A stretch of DNA of 64,000 nt from Rhizobiales bacterium 2SD (lineage in GTDB: Bacteria > Pseudomonadota > Alphaproteobacteria > Rhizobiales > Beijerinckiaceae), in assembly GCA_005502805.1 (NCBI GenBank), contig SCMY01000001.1, forward strand, positions 780,138-844,137, in the 5' to 3' direction. The translations under genes were made by a program, and so were the position numbers. Shown piece after piece: positions 45,332 to 53,341 of this stretch. How positions within the stretch are numbered: position 1 is the first letter of the stretch; each line of letters opens with the position of its first letter. The notes under the pieces are model-generated. The model saw only the letters and a list, made by a program, of their open reading frames with translations, was not told the origin of the DNA and did not search any database.

Positions 45332-45361
45332 AGCCCCCGCCGTCGCCTGGCGGCGGGGGCT
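45332..45361 (+). terminator. Intra-operon hairpin after the second peptide-binding protein
   Basis: A perfect 11-bp stem AGCCCCCGCCG/CGGCGGGGGCT with an 8-nt loop, 10 bp after the binding-protein stop. It ends in TTGTCC. As at 6557-6585 and 36009-36030, it marks the end of a binding-protein gene and probably lowers expression of the permeases. Confidence 0.65.
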
Positions 45362-45411
45362 TGTCCGCCTCCGCCCGTCGGCCATGCCCCGACGCTCAGG
45401 AGCCTATTGTC

Positions 45412-46347
45412 ATGTTGCCTTATGTCTTTCGCCGCCTGCTGCAGGCTATTCCGATCCTGCTGGCGGTCGCCGCGCTGATCTTCGTGCTGTTCAGCGTCAT
45501 TCCCGGCAATTTCGCCACCAGCCAGATGGCCGACGGCCGCAGCAATATCGACGCTGCGACGATCGAGCGGATGAACCAGCAGTTCGGCCTCAACGATCCG
45601 CTGCCGCTGCGCTTCGCCAAATATGTCGGCGGGCTCGCGACCTTCGATCTCGGCGATTCCTTCCGGACACGCCAGCGCGTCACCGCGCTGATCGGCGAGC
45701 GGCTCTGGCCGAGCCTGCAGCTCGCGCTCGCGGCCATGGCCTTCGCCATCGTCATCGGCGTGCCGCTCGGCTTCCTCGCGGCGCTGAAACCGGGCAGCTG
45801 GATCGACATGCTCTCGATGGTCTTCGCGGTTTCAGGGCTGTCGCTGCCGATGTTCTGGCTCGGCCTGCTGCTGATGTACGCCTTCGCGCTGACGCTGAAC
45901 TGGTTCCCGAGCTTCGGCTATGGCGACGGCGATCCGCGTTACATCGTTCTGCCGGCGATCGCGCTCGGGGTGTCGCCGCTGGCCCTGCTCGCCCGCACCG
46001 CCCGGGCGGCCGTGCTCGAAGTGATGCACGCCGACTTCGTCCGCACCGCCCGGGCCAAGGGCGCGAGCGCCTATCGCGTCATGCGCTGGCACGTCGCGCG
46101 CAATGCGCTCGTCATCGTGCTGACCACGCTCGGCCTGCAATTCGGCTCGGTGCTCGGCCAGGCCGTCGTGGTCGAGAAGCTGTTCGCCTGGCCAGGCCTC
46201 GGCTCGCTCCTCGTCGACAGCGTCACCTGGCGCGACATCCCGGCCGTTCAGGGCTGCATCCTGACGATCGTGCTCTTCTTCCTCGTCGTGAACATCGCCG
46301 TCGACGTGCTCTGCGCCGTCGTTGATCCGCGCATCAAGTACAGCTAG
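45412..46347 (+). CDS. Peptide-type ABC transporter permease (DppB type)
   Basis: 311 aa inner-membrane permease. The ATG at 45412 follows AGGAG. The N-terminal LPYVFRRLLQAIPILLAVA is the usual first segment, and IPGNF takes the place of the usual GDP motif. The coupling loop VLEVMHADFVRTARAKGAS near residue 205 and the terminal FAWPGLGSLLVDSV are standard. Together with 46356-47177 it forms the membrane pore. Confidence 0.95.
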   Translation: MLPYVFRRLLQAIPILLAVAALIFVLFSVIPGNFATSQMADGRSNIDAATIERMNQQFGLNDPLPLRFAKYVGGLATFDLGDSFRTRQRVTALIGERLWPSLQLALAAMAFAIVIGVPLGFLAALKPGSWIDMLSMVFAVSGLSLPMFWLGLLLMYAFALTLNWFPSFGYGDGDPRYIVLPAIALGVSPLALLARTARAAVLEVMHADFVRTARAKGASAYRVMRWHVARNALVIVLTTLGLQFGSVLGQAVVVEKLFAWPGLGSLLVDSVTWRDIPAVQGCILTIVLFFLVVNIAVDVLCAVVDPRIKYS

Positions 46348-46355
46348 GCCGCCCC

Positions 46356-47177
46356 ATGAAGTTCCGTGCCAACCTCTGGATCGGCGCCACCTGCTTCGCC
46401 CTCGTCGTGGCGGGCGGCGTGTTCGCTCCCTGGCTCGCCCATACCGACCCGGTTATGGACGCCAACCTGATGAACGCCGAAATCCCGCCCGGTTCCGAAT
46501 TCTGGTTCGGCACCGATGCGCAGGGGCGCGACATCTACAGCCGCGTACTGCATGGCGCCCGCATCTCGCTGACGGTCGGCATCGTCTCGCAATTGATCAA
46601 CACTTGCATCGGCGTCGCGCTCGGCCTCTCCGCCGCCTATTGGGGCGGCTGGTGGGACGATTTCGTCAACGGCCTCACCAATATGATGCTCGCCATCCCC
46701 TCGCTGATCTTCGCACTGGCGATCATGGCGATCCTCAGCCCCGGCCTGACCAGCCTGCTGATCGCCCTCGGGCTGACCAACTGGTCCTTCACTTGCCGGC
46801 TGACGCGGGCCGCGACGCTCTCGGTCAAGCAGCTCGGCTATGTCGAGGCGGCGAAGTCGCTGGGCTACGGCACCTTCCGGATCATGTTCACTCAGATCCT
46901 GCCGAACATCGCCGGCCCGATCATCGTGATCGGCACGCTCGGCATGGGCGGCGCCGTGCTGGCCGAGGCCTCGCTCTCCTTCCTCGGCCTCGGCATCCGC
47001 CCGCCCTTCCCGAGCTGGGGCTCGATGCTGTCGGATGCGCGCGACCAGATCTCGACCGCGCCGTGGATCTCGATCTTCCCGGGCCTCGCCATCTTCCTGA
47101 CCGTGCTCGGCCTCAACCTGCTCGGCGACGGCCTGCGCGACATCCTCGATCCGCACTCGCAGACCCGCAAGGCCTGA
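46356..47177 (+). CDS. Peptide-type ABC transporter permease (DppC type)
   Basis: 273 aa permease with six hydrophobic segments. Markers are WFGTDAQGRDIYSRVLHGAR near residue 52, the coupling loop QLGYVEAAKSLGYGTFRIMF near residue 162, and SLSFLGLGIRPPFPSWG near residue 206. It starts 8 bp after the DppB-type gene. No ATPase gene follows, so the energising subunit must come from elsewhere; the fused ATPase at 32504-34114 is the only one of the right family here. Confidence 0.95.
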   Translation: MKFRANLWIGATCFALVVAGGVFAPWLAHTDPVMDANLMNAEIPPGSEFWFGTDAQGRDIYSRVLHGARISLTVGIVSQLINTCIGVALGLSAAYWGGWWDDFVNGLTNMMLAIPSLIFALAIMAILSPGLTSLLIALGLTNWSFTCRLTRAATLSVKQLGYVEAAKSLGYGTFRIMFTQILPNIAGPIIVIGTLGMGGAVLAEASLSFLGLGIRPPFPSWGSMLSDARDQISTAPWISIFPGLAIFLTVLGLNLLGDGLRDILDPHSQTRKA

Positions 47178-47202
47178 GCCTTCCTTCCGACGAAAGAGAC
47201 GT

Positions 47203-48171
47203 TTGCCCGTGACTGCCACCGACCTCGACGACGGCCCGCTCGAAACCGTCAGCTTCATCGGCCTGAAGCCCGGCCCCAAGCTGATCGTCACTGGCGCCGT
47301 CCACGGCAACGAGCCCTGCGGGCCGACCGCGATCCGCCGCATCATCGAGGAGTGTCGCGCCGGCAAGATCAAGATCCTGCGCGGCGAGGTAACCTTCCTG
47401 CCCGTCACCAATCCCAAGGCCTTCCGCCAGAAGACGCGCGAGGGTGACCGCAACTTCAACCGCGACCTGCGCGAGCGGCCCCTGGCCGGCGATTACGAGG
47501 ACCGGATCGGCAACCCGGTCTGCGCGCTGCTGCGCCGGCACGATGCGCTGCTCGATATCCACTCCTTCCGGCAGGAGGGCGAGCCCTTCGTCTTCTTCGG
47601 CCCTTCGAACAATCGCGGCGAACTCGAGCCCTTCGCCCGCGCGGAAGAAGAGCTGGCGCTCGCCGCCTGCCTCGGCGTCTCCACGGCGATCCATGGCTGG
47701 CTCGACAACTACGCTCGCCTTCTGGACATCCGCGCCCGCCTGCCAGTGCCCAGGCTCAACGTCACCGAGGGCTATGGCACGACCGAGTTCATGCGGTTTT
47801 GCGGCGGCTATGCGGTGACGCTGGAATGCGGCACGCATGATGATCCCAAGGCGGCCGATATCGGCTATGCCGCGATCCGCAACACGCTGGCGCAGTTGCA
47901 GCTCGTCGATGCGCCCTTGCCGAAGCCTGCGCTGCGCGACGTGATCGAGATGGTCGAGGTCCTGCTCTGCGAGACGGAAGGCGACCGTGCCGAGACCGGC
48001 TGGCGCACCGGCGATGCAGTCAAGGCCGGCGCCGTCCTCGCCCACCGCGCCGACGGAACGAAGGTGACGGCGCCTGGAGACGGCTACATCATCTTCCCGA
48101 ACACCGCGCCCAAACTCGGCGAGGCGATCTGCCATTTCGGCGTCGCCAGCGAGCGGCTAAGCGCTATCTGA
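47203..48171 (+). CDS. Succinylglutamate desuccinylase/aspartoacylase family protein
   Basis: 322 aa zinc-dependent deacylase of the M14-like AstE/ASPA family. The zinc site is visible as VTGAVHGNEPCGP (HxxE) near residue 30 and DIHSFRQ near 120, with a VTLECGTHDD segment near 205 carrying the catalytic Glu. A lipoyl-like C-terminal extension follows. The TTG at 47203 or the GTG at 47209 could be the start; the latter is better spaced from AAAGAG. It is 25 bp after the permease and likely removes an acyl group from the imported substrate. Confidence 0.88.
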   Translation: MPVTATDLDDGPLETVSFIGLKPGPKLIVTGAVHGNEPCGPTAIRRIIEECRAGKIKILRGEVTFLPVTNPKAFRQKTREGDRNFNRDLRERPLAGDYEDRIGNPVCALLRRHDALLDIHSFRQEGEPFVFFGPSNNRGELEPFARAEEELALAACLGVSTAIHGWLDNYARLLDIRARLPVPRLNVTEGYGTTEFMRFCGGYAVTLECGTHDDPKAADIGYAAIRNTLAQLQLVDAPLPKPALRDVIEMVEVLLCETEGDRAETGWRTGDAVKAGAVLAHRADGTKVTAPGDGYIIFPNTAPKLGEAICHFGVASERLSAI

Positions 48172-48187
48172 TCTGCTCCCTCGACGC

Positions 48188-48291
48188 GTCATTCCGGACA
48201 AGCTGCGGAGCAGCGCAGCTCCGGAATCCATCGAAGGGCGGCATGCTCTATGATGGATTCCGGCGCTCCGCTGCGCTACGGCCGGAATGAC
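48188..48291. repeat. Palindromic intergenic repeat, copy 3
   Basis: 104 bp element bounded by GTCATTCCGG and CCGGAATGAC, with internal ATTCCGG/CCGGAAT and GGATTCCGG arms and a CTCCGCTGCGC core. It lies between the AstE-like gene and aroQ and probably marks a transcription boundary. Confidence 0.78.
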
Positions 48292-48320
48292 ACGATAGTT
48301 GTCCGTCTGAAGGAATTCCC

Positions 48321-48770
48321 ATGTCCCGCCTCGTCTACGTCCTCAACGGCCCGAACCTCAACCTGCTCGGCAAGCGCCAGCCGCACATCTACGGCTCGGA
48401 GACGCTGGCCGATGTCGAGGATGCCTGCCGGGCGCTGGGCAAGGAGCTCGACCTCGAGATCCGCTTCCACCAGTCGAACCGCGAATACGAGATCATCGAC
48501 TGGATCCACGAGGCCCGTGAGCAGGCCGTCGGCATCGTCATCAACCCCGGTGCCTTCACCCATACTTCGGTCGCGATCCTCGACGCGCTCAATGCCTTCG
48601 ACGGCACGGTGATCGAGTGCCACATCTCGAACGTGCACAAGCGCGAGAGCTTCCGGCACCATTCCTACATGTCGCTGCGCGCCGACGGCGTCATCGCCGG
48701 CTTCGGCACGCAGGGCTATCTGCTCTCGCTGCGCCGGGTCGCCAAGCTCGCCGACGACGCGAAGGCCTGA
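48321..48770 (+). CDS. aroQ: Type II 3-dehydroquinate dehydratase
   Basis: 149 aa, the standard size of the dodecameric type II enzyme that interconverts 3-dehydroquinate and 3-dehydroshikimate. Catalytic motifs are [18 protein letters not shown] (active-site Asn and the Tyr of IYG), [34 protein letters not shown] and IECHISN (His). In the second motif EY replaces the frequent EG. The position beside catabolic genes allows a role in quinate or shikimate use as well as biosynthesis. AAGGAA precedes the ATG. The Gfo/Idh gene follows after 7 bp. Confidence 0.96.
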   Translation: MSRLVYVLNGPNLNLLGKRQPHIYGSETLADVEDACRALGKELDLEIRFHQSNREYEIIDWIHEAREQAVGIVINPGAFTHTSVAILDALNAFDGTVIECHISNVHKRESFRHHSYMSLRADGVIAGFGTQGYLLSLRRVAKLADDAKA

Positions 48771-48777
48771 GACCGCG

Positions 48778-49812
48778 ATGACCCCGGTCAAGCTTGCCAT
48801 CATCGGCGCCGGCCTGATCGGCCGGCGCCATGCCGAGCATGTCGCTGCCGAGCCCCGCGCCATCCTCTCGGCCGTGGTCGACCCGACGCCGGCAGGCCGC
48901 ACCGTCGCAGCGGCGCTCGGCGCGCCCTGGTTCCCGTCATTCGCCGAGATGCTGGCGGCGGACCGGCCCGACGGGGTGATCATCGCGACGCCGAACCAGC
49001 TCCATGTCCAGGGCGGGCTCGAGGCGATCGAGGCCGGCATCCCGGCGATCGTCGAGAAGCCGCTGGCGGACGATCTCGCCGAGGGGGAACGCCTGGTCCT
49101 GGCGGCCGAGACCGCGGGCGTGCCGCTGCTCACCGGCCATCACCGACGCTACAATCCGATGATCCGCAAGGCCAAGGAGATCGTCGATTCCGGCCGGCTC
49201 GGCCAGGTGCTGGCGCTCAGCGGGCAGTTCTGGCTGATGAAGCCGGACGACTATTTCGAGGCCGACTGGCGGCGCGAGAAGGGAGCGGGGCCGGTCCTGC
49301 TCAACCTGATCCACGATGTCGACCTGTTCCGCTATCTCTGCGGCGAGATCGTCTCGGTGCAGGCCCATACCTCGAACGCGGTGCGCGGCCATGCGGTCGA
49401 GGAGACCGCCGCGATCCTACTGCGCTTCGCCAGTGGCGTGCTCGGCACGGTCACCGTCTCCGACTCGATCGTGGCGCCGTGGAGCTGGGAGATGACCACG
49501 GGCGAGAACCCGGTCTACCCGCAGCAGGACCAGTCCTGCTACCAGATCGGCGGCACCCATGGCTCGCTGACGATCCCGCAATTGGAAGTCTGGTCCAATC
49601 CGGGCAAGCGCAGCTGGTGGGAGCCCTTGGTGCGTGAGCGCGTTCCCGTCGTGCAGGAGGACCCGCTGCGGGCCCAGGTCCGGCACTTCTGCGACGTCAT
49701 CCGCAATGGCGCAAAACCGATCGCCTCGGGACGCGAGGGGCTGAACACGCTGAAGGTGATCGCGGCCGTGCAGCGCTCGGCCGAGACCGGGGCGATGGTG
49801 GAGATCGCCTGA
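48778..49812 (+). CDS. Gfo/Idh/MocA family oxidoreductase
   Basis: 344 aa NAD(P)-dependent dehydrogenase. The Rossmann motif is LAIIGAGLIGRRHAEHV (residues ~6-20). The family catalytic EKP occurs as IVEKPLADD near residue 95, with the TGHHRRYNPMIRKAKEI segment near 123 and the substrate-side NLIHDVDLFRYL near 180. It starts 7 bp after aroQ and is co-transcribed with it. A cyclitol or quinate-like substrate is possible given the aroQ partner, but nothing in the sequence fixes it. Confidence 0.92.
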   Translation: MTPVKLAIIGAGLIGRRHAEHVAAEPRAILSAVVDPTPAGRTVAAALGAPWFPSFAEMLAADRPDGVIIATPNQLHVQGGLEAIEAGIPAIVEKPLADDLAEGERLVLAAETAGVPLLTGHHRRYNPMIRKAKEIVDSGRLGQVLALSGQFWLMKPDDYFEADWRREKGAGPVLLNLIHDVDLFRYLCGEIVSVQAHTSNAVRGHAVEETAAILLRFASGVLGTVTVSDSIVAPWSWEMTTGENPVYPQQDQSCYQIGGTHGSLTIPQLEVWSNPGKRSWWEPLVRERVPVVQEDPLRAQVRHFCDVIRNGAKPIASGREGLNTLKVIAAVQRSAETGAMVEIA

Positions 49813-50148
49813 CCCGCTCGTCTTGGAAAGGCCAGCGCAGGCGTTCGCTTAGCCTGTCAGCGCCTGAGCCGCATCCGGGTGCCCGCGCCGGAGTGTGATC
49901 AACGCATCAGCCATGACGGGCAGCGATATCGTGCGCCGCTCCGCCCTTGGTTCGAGAGGACTGATCCTGCGGTCAAAGTCGAGGTTATGAACAGAATTCG
50001 GCTTTAGAATTATTATAGTATTAAACTAATATATGGACGACCAAAAACAACAATAGCGAAAGCTCAATGGTAGACACTCTCTTGCTTTTTGCTAGAACGC
50101 AGCATCGATCCTTGGTCGATGCTCCAGCTTCTGTCGAAACACGCTCTC
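49813..50148. other. Intergenic region with AT-rich block upstream of the IalB-like gene
   Basis: 336 bp with no recognisable gene or RNA. Positions 50001-50035 (around TTAGAATTATTATAGTATT) are strikingly AT-rich against the GC-rich surroundings and lie about 115 bp before the start codon, a likely promoter region for the IalB-like gene. No clean -35/-10 pair could be fixed. Confidence 0.5.
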
Positions 50149-50883
50149 ATGATCCGATCAGGCACGTCTCTCTCCGTTACGCTTCTCGCCTTCGCTCTCC
50201 TGGCGTCTCCGGCTCTTGCCCAGCGCGAGCCGCAGGTGACCGAACCGACGGAGGCGACCGAAGCGCAGGCTGAACCAGCGCCGCGCACCCCGGCCACCCG
50301 CTCTTCTCCCGCACCGCGCCCGGCAGCCGCAAACCCGCCGGCTCGCCCGGCAAGCCCACCCGCTCGCCCCGCCACCGCGCAGGCGCCGGCCGCGACACCG
50401 AGCGTGGGCCAGCCCGCCACTGCAGCGGCACGCCTCCCGAACGGAGCCTCGGCGGTCAACGAGGTCTATGGCGACTGGACGGTCGACTGCCGCATCAATG
50501 ACGGCCAGAAGCTCTGCCTGCTGTCGCAATCGCAAGGCGACAGCCGGACCAATCAACGCGTCTTCGCGATCGAGCTGCGGGTGCCGAAGGATGGCCGCGC
50601 CGAGGGTACGATCCTGATGCCGTTCTGGCTCAAGCTCGAGAACGGCGCGGTGCTCAAGCTCGACGACAAGGATCTCGGCAAGGGCCTGCGCTTCTCGACC
50701 TGCACCCCGTCCGGCTGCCTGCTGCCCGTTTCGTTCCCGACCGTCGCGACCGACGCGATGAAGAGCGGCAAGACGCTGACCGCCGCGGCGCTCAACCTGA
50801 ACAACAACGACGTGGTCTCGTTCAACATCGCGCTGAACGGTTTTGGCCCCGCCCTCGACCGGCTGGTTCAACTCGCGAACTGA
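50149..50883 (+). CDS. Invasion-associated locus B (IalB) family protein
   Basis: 244 aa secreted protein. The ATG at 50149 opens a signal peptide ending SPALAQ. Residues ~27-95 are a Pro/Ala-rich, disordered linker with repeated PAR/PAT steps. The IalB domain begins around residue 100 with VYGDWTVDCR. It has paired cysteines (DCR...LCLLSQSQ; FSTCTPSGCLLP), as in the family, and ends near a weak hydrophobic stretch. IalB-like proteins occur across Hyphomicrobiales in periplasm or envelope, and the erythrocyte-invasion role applies only to Bartonella. No operon partners. Confidence 0.9.
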   Translation: MIRSGTSLSVTLLAFALLASPALAQREPQVTEPTEATEAQAEPAPRTPATRSSPAPRPAAANPPARPASPPARPATAQAPAATPSVGQPATAAARLPNGASAVNEVYGDWTVDCRINDGQKLCLLSQSQGDSRTNQRVFAIELRVPKDGRAEGTILMPFWLKLENGAVLKLDDKDLGKGLRFSTCTPSGCLLPVSFPTVATDAMKSGKTLTAAALNLNNNDVVSFNIALNGFGPALDRLVQLAN

Positions 50884-50896
50884 GCGGCAGCATCAT

Positions 50897-50961
50897 GCTC
50901 GGGCATGGGCCCGAGCGTGTCTTGCAGGAACTTCTCGGATCGGCGCTACGCGCCGCCCCTG
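50897..50961. repeat. Palindromic intergenic repeat, copy 4 (degenerate)
   Basis: Degenerate copy between convergent genes. GCTCGGGC-ATGG-GCCCGAGC (50897-50916) is an 8-bp stem, followed by CTTGCAGGA as in copy 2, then TTCTCGGATCGG. It may also terminate the IalB-like gene. Confidence 0.6.
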
Positions 50962-50970
50962 GGACGACGA

Positions 50971-51900
50971 TTACAGCTTCGCGCGCGGATCGTGCTTCGC
51001 CAGGCGGCCGAGCAGATAATCGACCTCGGCCTTGGCCGCCGCGGTCAGGCCGGGACCCGGCTTGCGCTGCGCGTCGCTGGCGAGGATGCCGCGCTTCATC
51101 ATCACGTATTTGCGCACGGCGAGGCCGACGCCCTGCTGCTGCTCATAGCGCAGCAGCGGCAGATGCGCGTCGAAGATGTCGTGAGCATCGTCGCGGCGGC
51201 CGGCCTTGCTGGCCTTGACCACGTCGATCAGCAGTTCCGGGAAGGCATAGCCGGTGTTGGCGCCGTCGGCGCCGCGCTCCATCTCGAAATCGAGGAAGAG
51301 GCCGCCATTGCCGGTGAGGATCGCGACGCGGCGCAGCGTCCCTTCCGCCTCGAACTTGCGCAGGGTCGAAATCTTCTCCAGGCCCGGCCAGTCCTCATGC
51401 TTCAGCATCACGCAGGACGGGTTGTCCTGGACGATCTTGCGGATCACCGAAGGCGTCATCACCACCGAGAGGGTCAGCGGATAATCCTGGATGACGAAGG
51501 GGATGTCGTTGCCGATCGCCTCGACCGCCTGTGCGTAATAGCCGGTGATCTGGTCGTCGGTCCGCAGGTTCGTCGGCGGGGCGATCATCACGCCGCCGGC
51601 GCCGAGCTCCATCACTTGCCGCGCCAGCGAGCGCATCGCGGCGAAGCCCGGAGCGGAGACGCCGACGATGATCGGCTTGCCGCCCATCTTGGCGACCGCG
51701 CGCTTGACCAGGCCGATCGATTCCTCCGGCTCGAGCTTGGGCGCCTCGCCCATGATGCCGAGCACGGTGACACCGTCCGAGCCGATACCGTGATAGAACT
51801 CGAACAGCCGGTCGGCCGAGGTCCAGTCGACGCTGCCGTCAGGATTGAACGGGGTCGGCGCGATCGGGAAGACGCCGGAGGCTTCGGTGGTCAGACGCAT
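50971..51900 (-). CDS. Dihydrodipicolinate synthase (DapA) family aldolase
   Basis: 309 aa class I aldolase of the DapA/NAL family. The Schiff-base lysine lies in SCVMLKHEDWPGL near residue 160 and the catalytic Tyr in FVIQDYPLTLS near 135. GIMGEAPKLEPEE takes the place of the usual GTTGE-type loop near residue 50, so the substrate pocket differs from true DapA. The family includes enzymes for keto-deoxy sugars, sialic acid and 4-hydroxy-2-oxoglutarate. It is 24 bp downstream of a fumarylacetoacetase-like gene in an Lrp-led operon and probably takes part in sugar-acid or amino-acid breakdown. Confidence 0.92.
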   Translation of the reverse strand: MRLTTEASGVFPIAPTPFNPDGSVDWTSADRLFEFYHGIGSDGVTVLGIMGEAPKLEPEESIGLVKRAVAKMGGKPIIVGVSAPGFAAMRSLARQVMELGAGGVMIAPPTNLRTDDQITGYYAQAVEAIGNDIPFVIQDYPLTLSVVMTPSVIRKIVQDNPSCVMLKHEDWPGLEKISTLRKFEAEGTLRRVAILTGNGGLFLDFEMERGADGANTGYAFPELLIDVVKASKAGRRDDAHDIFDAHLPLLRYEQQQGVGLAVRKYVMMKRGILASDAQRKPGPGLTAAAKAEVDYLLGRLAKHDPRAKL

Positions 51901-51924
51901 GGTAGTTCTCCTGGAACCGGCAGC

Positions 51925-52611
51925 TCAGACGATCCTGGTGCGGACGGTGCCGACACCGGCGATCAGGCCTTCGAGCAGGTCACCCTTGACCACAGCGGCG
52001 ACGCCTTCCGGCGTGCCGGTCATGATCAGATCGCCCGGCGCCAGCGTGACGAAGCCGGAGAGGTACGAGATCGTCTCCGGCACGTTCCAGATCATCTTGG
52101 CGAGGTCTGAGCTCTGGCGGACCTGGCCGTTGACCTTGAGCTCGATCAGCCCCTTGTCGGGATGACCGGCCTTGCCGGCCGGGACGAGCTCGCCGATCGG
52201 CGCCGAGGAGTCGAAGCCCTTGCCCATGTCCCAGGGCTTGCCTGCCTTCTTGGCGGCGCCCTGCAGATCGCGGCGGGTCATGTCGAAGCCGGCGGCATAG
52301 CCATAGACATGGGAGAGCGCGTCGGCCTCGGCGATATCCTTGCCACCCTTCCCGATCGCGACGACGAGCTCCATCTCGTGATGTAGGTCGGCGGTCTTGG
52401 GCGGATAGGGCATGTCGGCGCCGCCGGTCAGCACGGCGTCGGACGGCTTGGTGAAGAAGAACGGCTCCTCGCGATCGGGATCGCCGCCCATCTCGCGGGT
52501 GTGCTCGGCGTAGTTGCGCCCGACGCAGAAGATGCGGCGCACCGGGAAGAGCCCGCCGCCGGCCACCGGAATCGCGGCGACCTTCGGCTGATCGATGACA
52601 TAGCTGGACAT
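51925..52611 (-). CDS. Fumarylacetoacetate hydrolase family protein
   Basis: 228 aa FAH-fold enzyme. Metal-binding glutamates are visible in DLHHEMELVVAIG (the ExE motif) near residue 65, and a CVGRNYAEHTREMG segment precedes them near 30. Later GYAAGFDMTRRDLQ and DLIMTGTPEGVA match the 2-keto-4-pentenoate hydratase/oxaloacetate decarboxylase-like branch. The start at 52611 (MSSYVI) is preferred to longer in-frame starts. It lies between the Lrp gene and the DapA-like aldolase. The pair may cleave a shared beta-diketo or keto acid. Confidence 0.92.
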   Translation of the reverse strand: MSSYVIDQPKVAAIPVAGGGLFPVRRIFCVGRNYAEHTREMGGDPDREEPFFFTKPSDAVLTGGADMPYPPKTADLHHEMELVVAIGKGGKDIAEADALSHVYGYAAGFDMTRRDLQGAAKKAGKPWDMGKGFDSSAPIGELVPAGKAGHPDKGLIELKVNGQVRQSSDLAKMIWNVPETISYLSGFVTLAPGDLIMTGTPEGVAAVVKGDLLEGLIAGVGTVRTRIV

Positions 52612-52715
52612 GGGCACGCCCCGTTCGAGAAATCCGGGAGCGTTCATGCGGGAGCGCGCCCGCCGGGGCAAGTGGCGGGCATGCGATGGCGGGCTTGCGC
52701 TCCCCGCAATGAGGC

Positions 52716-53198
52716 CTATGACGCCTTCGGCAGGTCCGGCACCTTATAGGCTGTCGTCGCCTTGATCCGCTCCATGGCGAAGCGCGAGGTGACGTTCTTG
52801 AGCGGGATCGTCTCGATCAGCTTCTTGTAGAAGGTATCGTAGGCCGCCATGTCGGCGACGACGACGCGCAGCATGTAATCGACGTCGCCGGCCATCCGGT
52901 AGAACTCGATCACCTCCGGCATCGCCGCGACGCTCTGGGCGAATTTCTCCAGCCACGGGCCGGAATGGTCGGCCGTCTCGATCTGGACGAAGACGGTGAG
53001 GCCGAGCCCGATCTTCTCCGGTGCGACGAGAGCGACACGCTTGATGATCACCCCGGTCTGTTCGAGACGCTGGATGCGCTTCCAGCACGGGGTCTGCGAC
53101 AGCCCGACCCGATCGGCGAGCTCCGCGATCGAGATATTGGAGTCAGCCTGCAGCACGGTCAGAATCTTGCGATCAATGGCGTCCATCTCTCGATCCAT
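52716..53198 (-). CDS. Lrp/AsnC-family transcriptional regulator (second)
   Basis: 160 aa. The helix-turn-helix is ISIAELADRVGLSQTPCWKR and the AsnC domain includes LGLTVFVQIETADHSG and VIEFYRMAGDVDYMLRVVV. It carries the CWKRI recognition helix common in Lrp proteins for amino-acid catabolism genes. It diverges from the sulfonate-type transporter (53342) with an AT-rich 143-bp gap and is followed by the FAH and DapA-like genes on its own strand. It probably regulates both sides. Confidence 0.92.
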   Translation of the reverse strand: MDREMDAIDRKILTVLQADSNISIAELADRVGLSQTPCWKRIQRLEQTGVIIKRVALVAPEKIGLGLTVFVQIETADHSGPWLEKFAQSVAAMPEVIEFYRMAGDVDYMLRVVVADMAAYDTFYKKLIETIPLKNVTSRFAMERIKATTAYKVPDLPKAS

Positions 53199-53341
53199 GG
53201 TGAAAGAGAAAAAACCCTTTGCGATATCGTGGCAATGGAGAATTTTCTTCTTTTTGAAGGGCGATGCTTGTCTTTAGATAGAAAATCCTTTTATCAGGCG
53301 TCAATAGGCTCGATATCACACACCGTCTGGGGAATTAGATC

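Noticed and set aside
49813..50148. Possible tRNA or small RNA in the gap before the IalB-like gene
   Set aside because: No cloverleaf arms or CCA end; only an AT-rich promoter-like block is visible.
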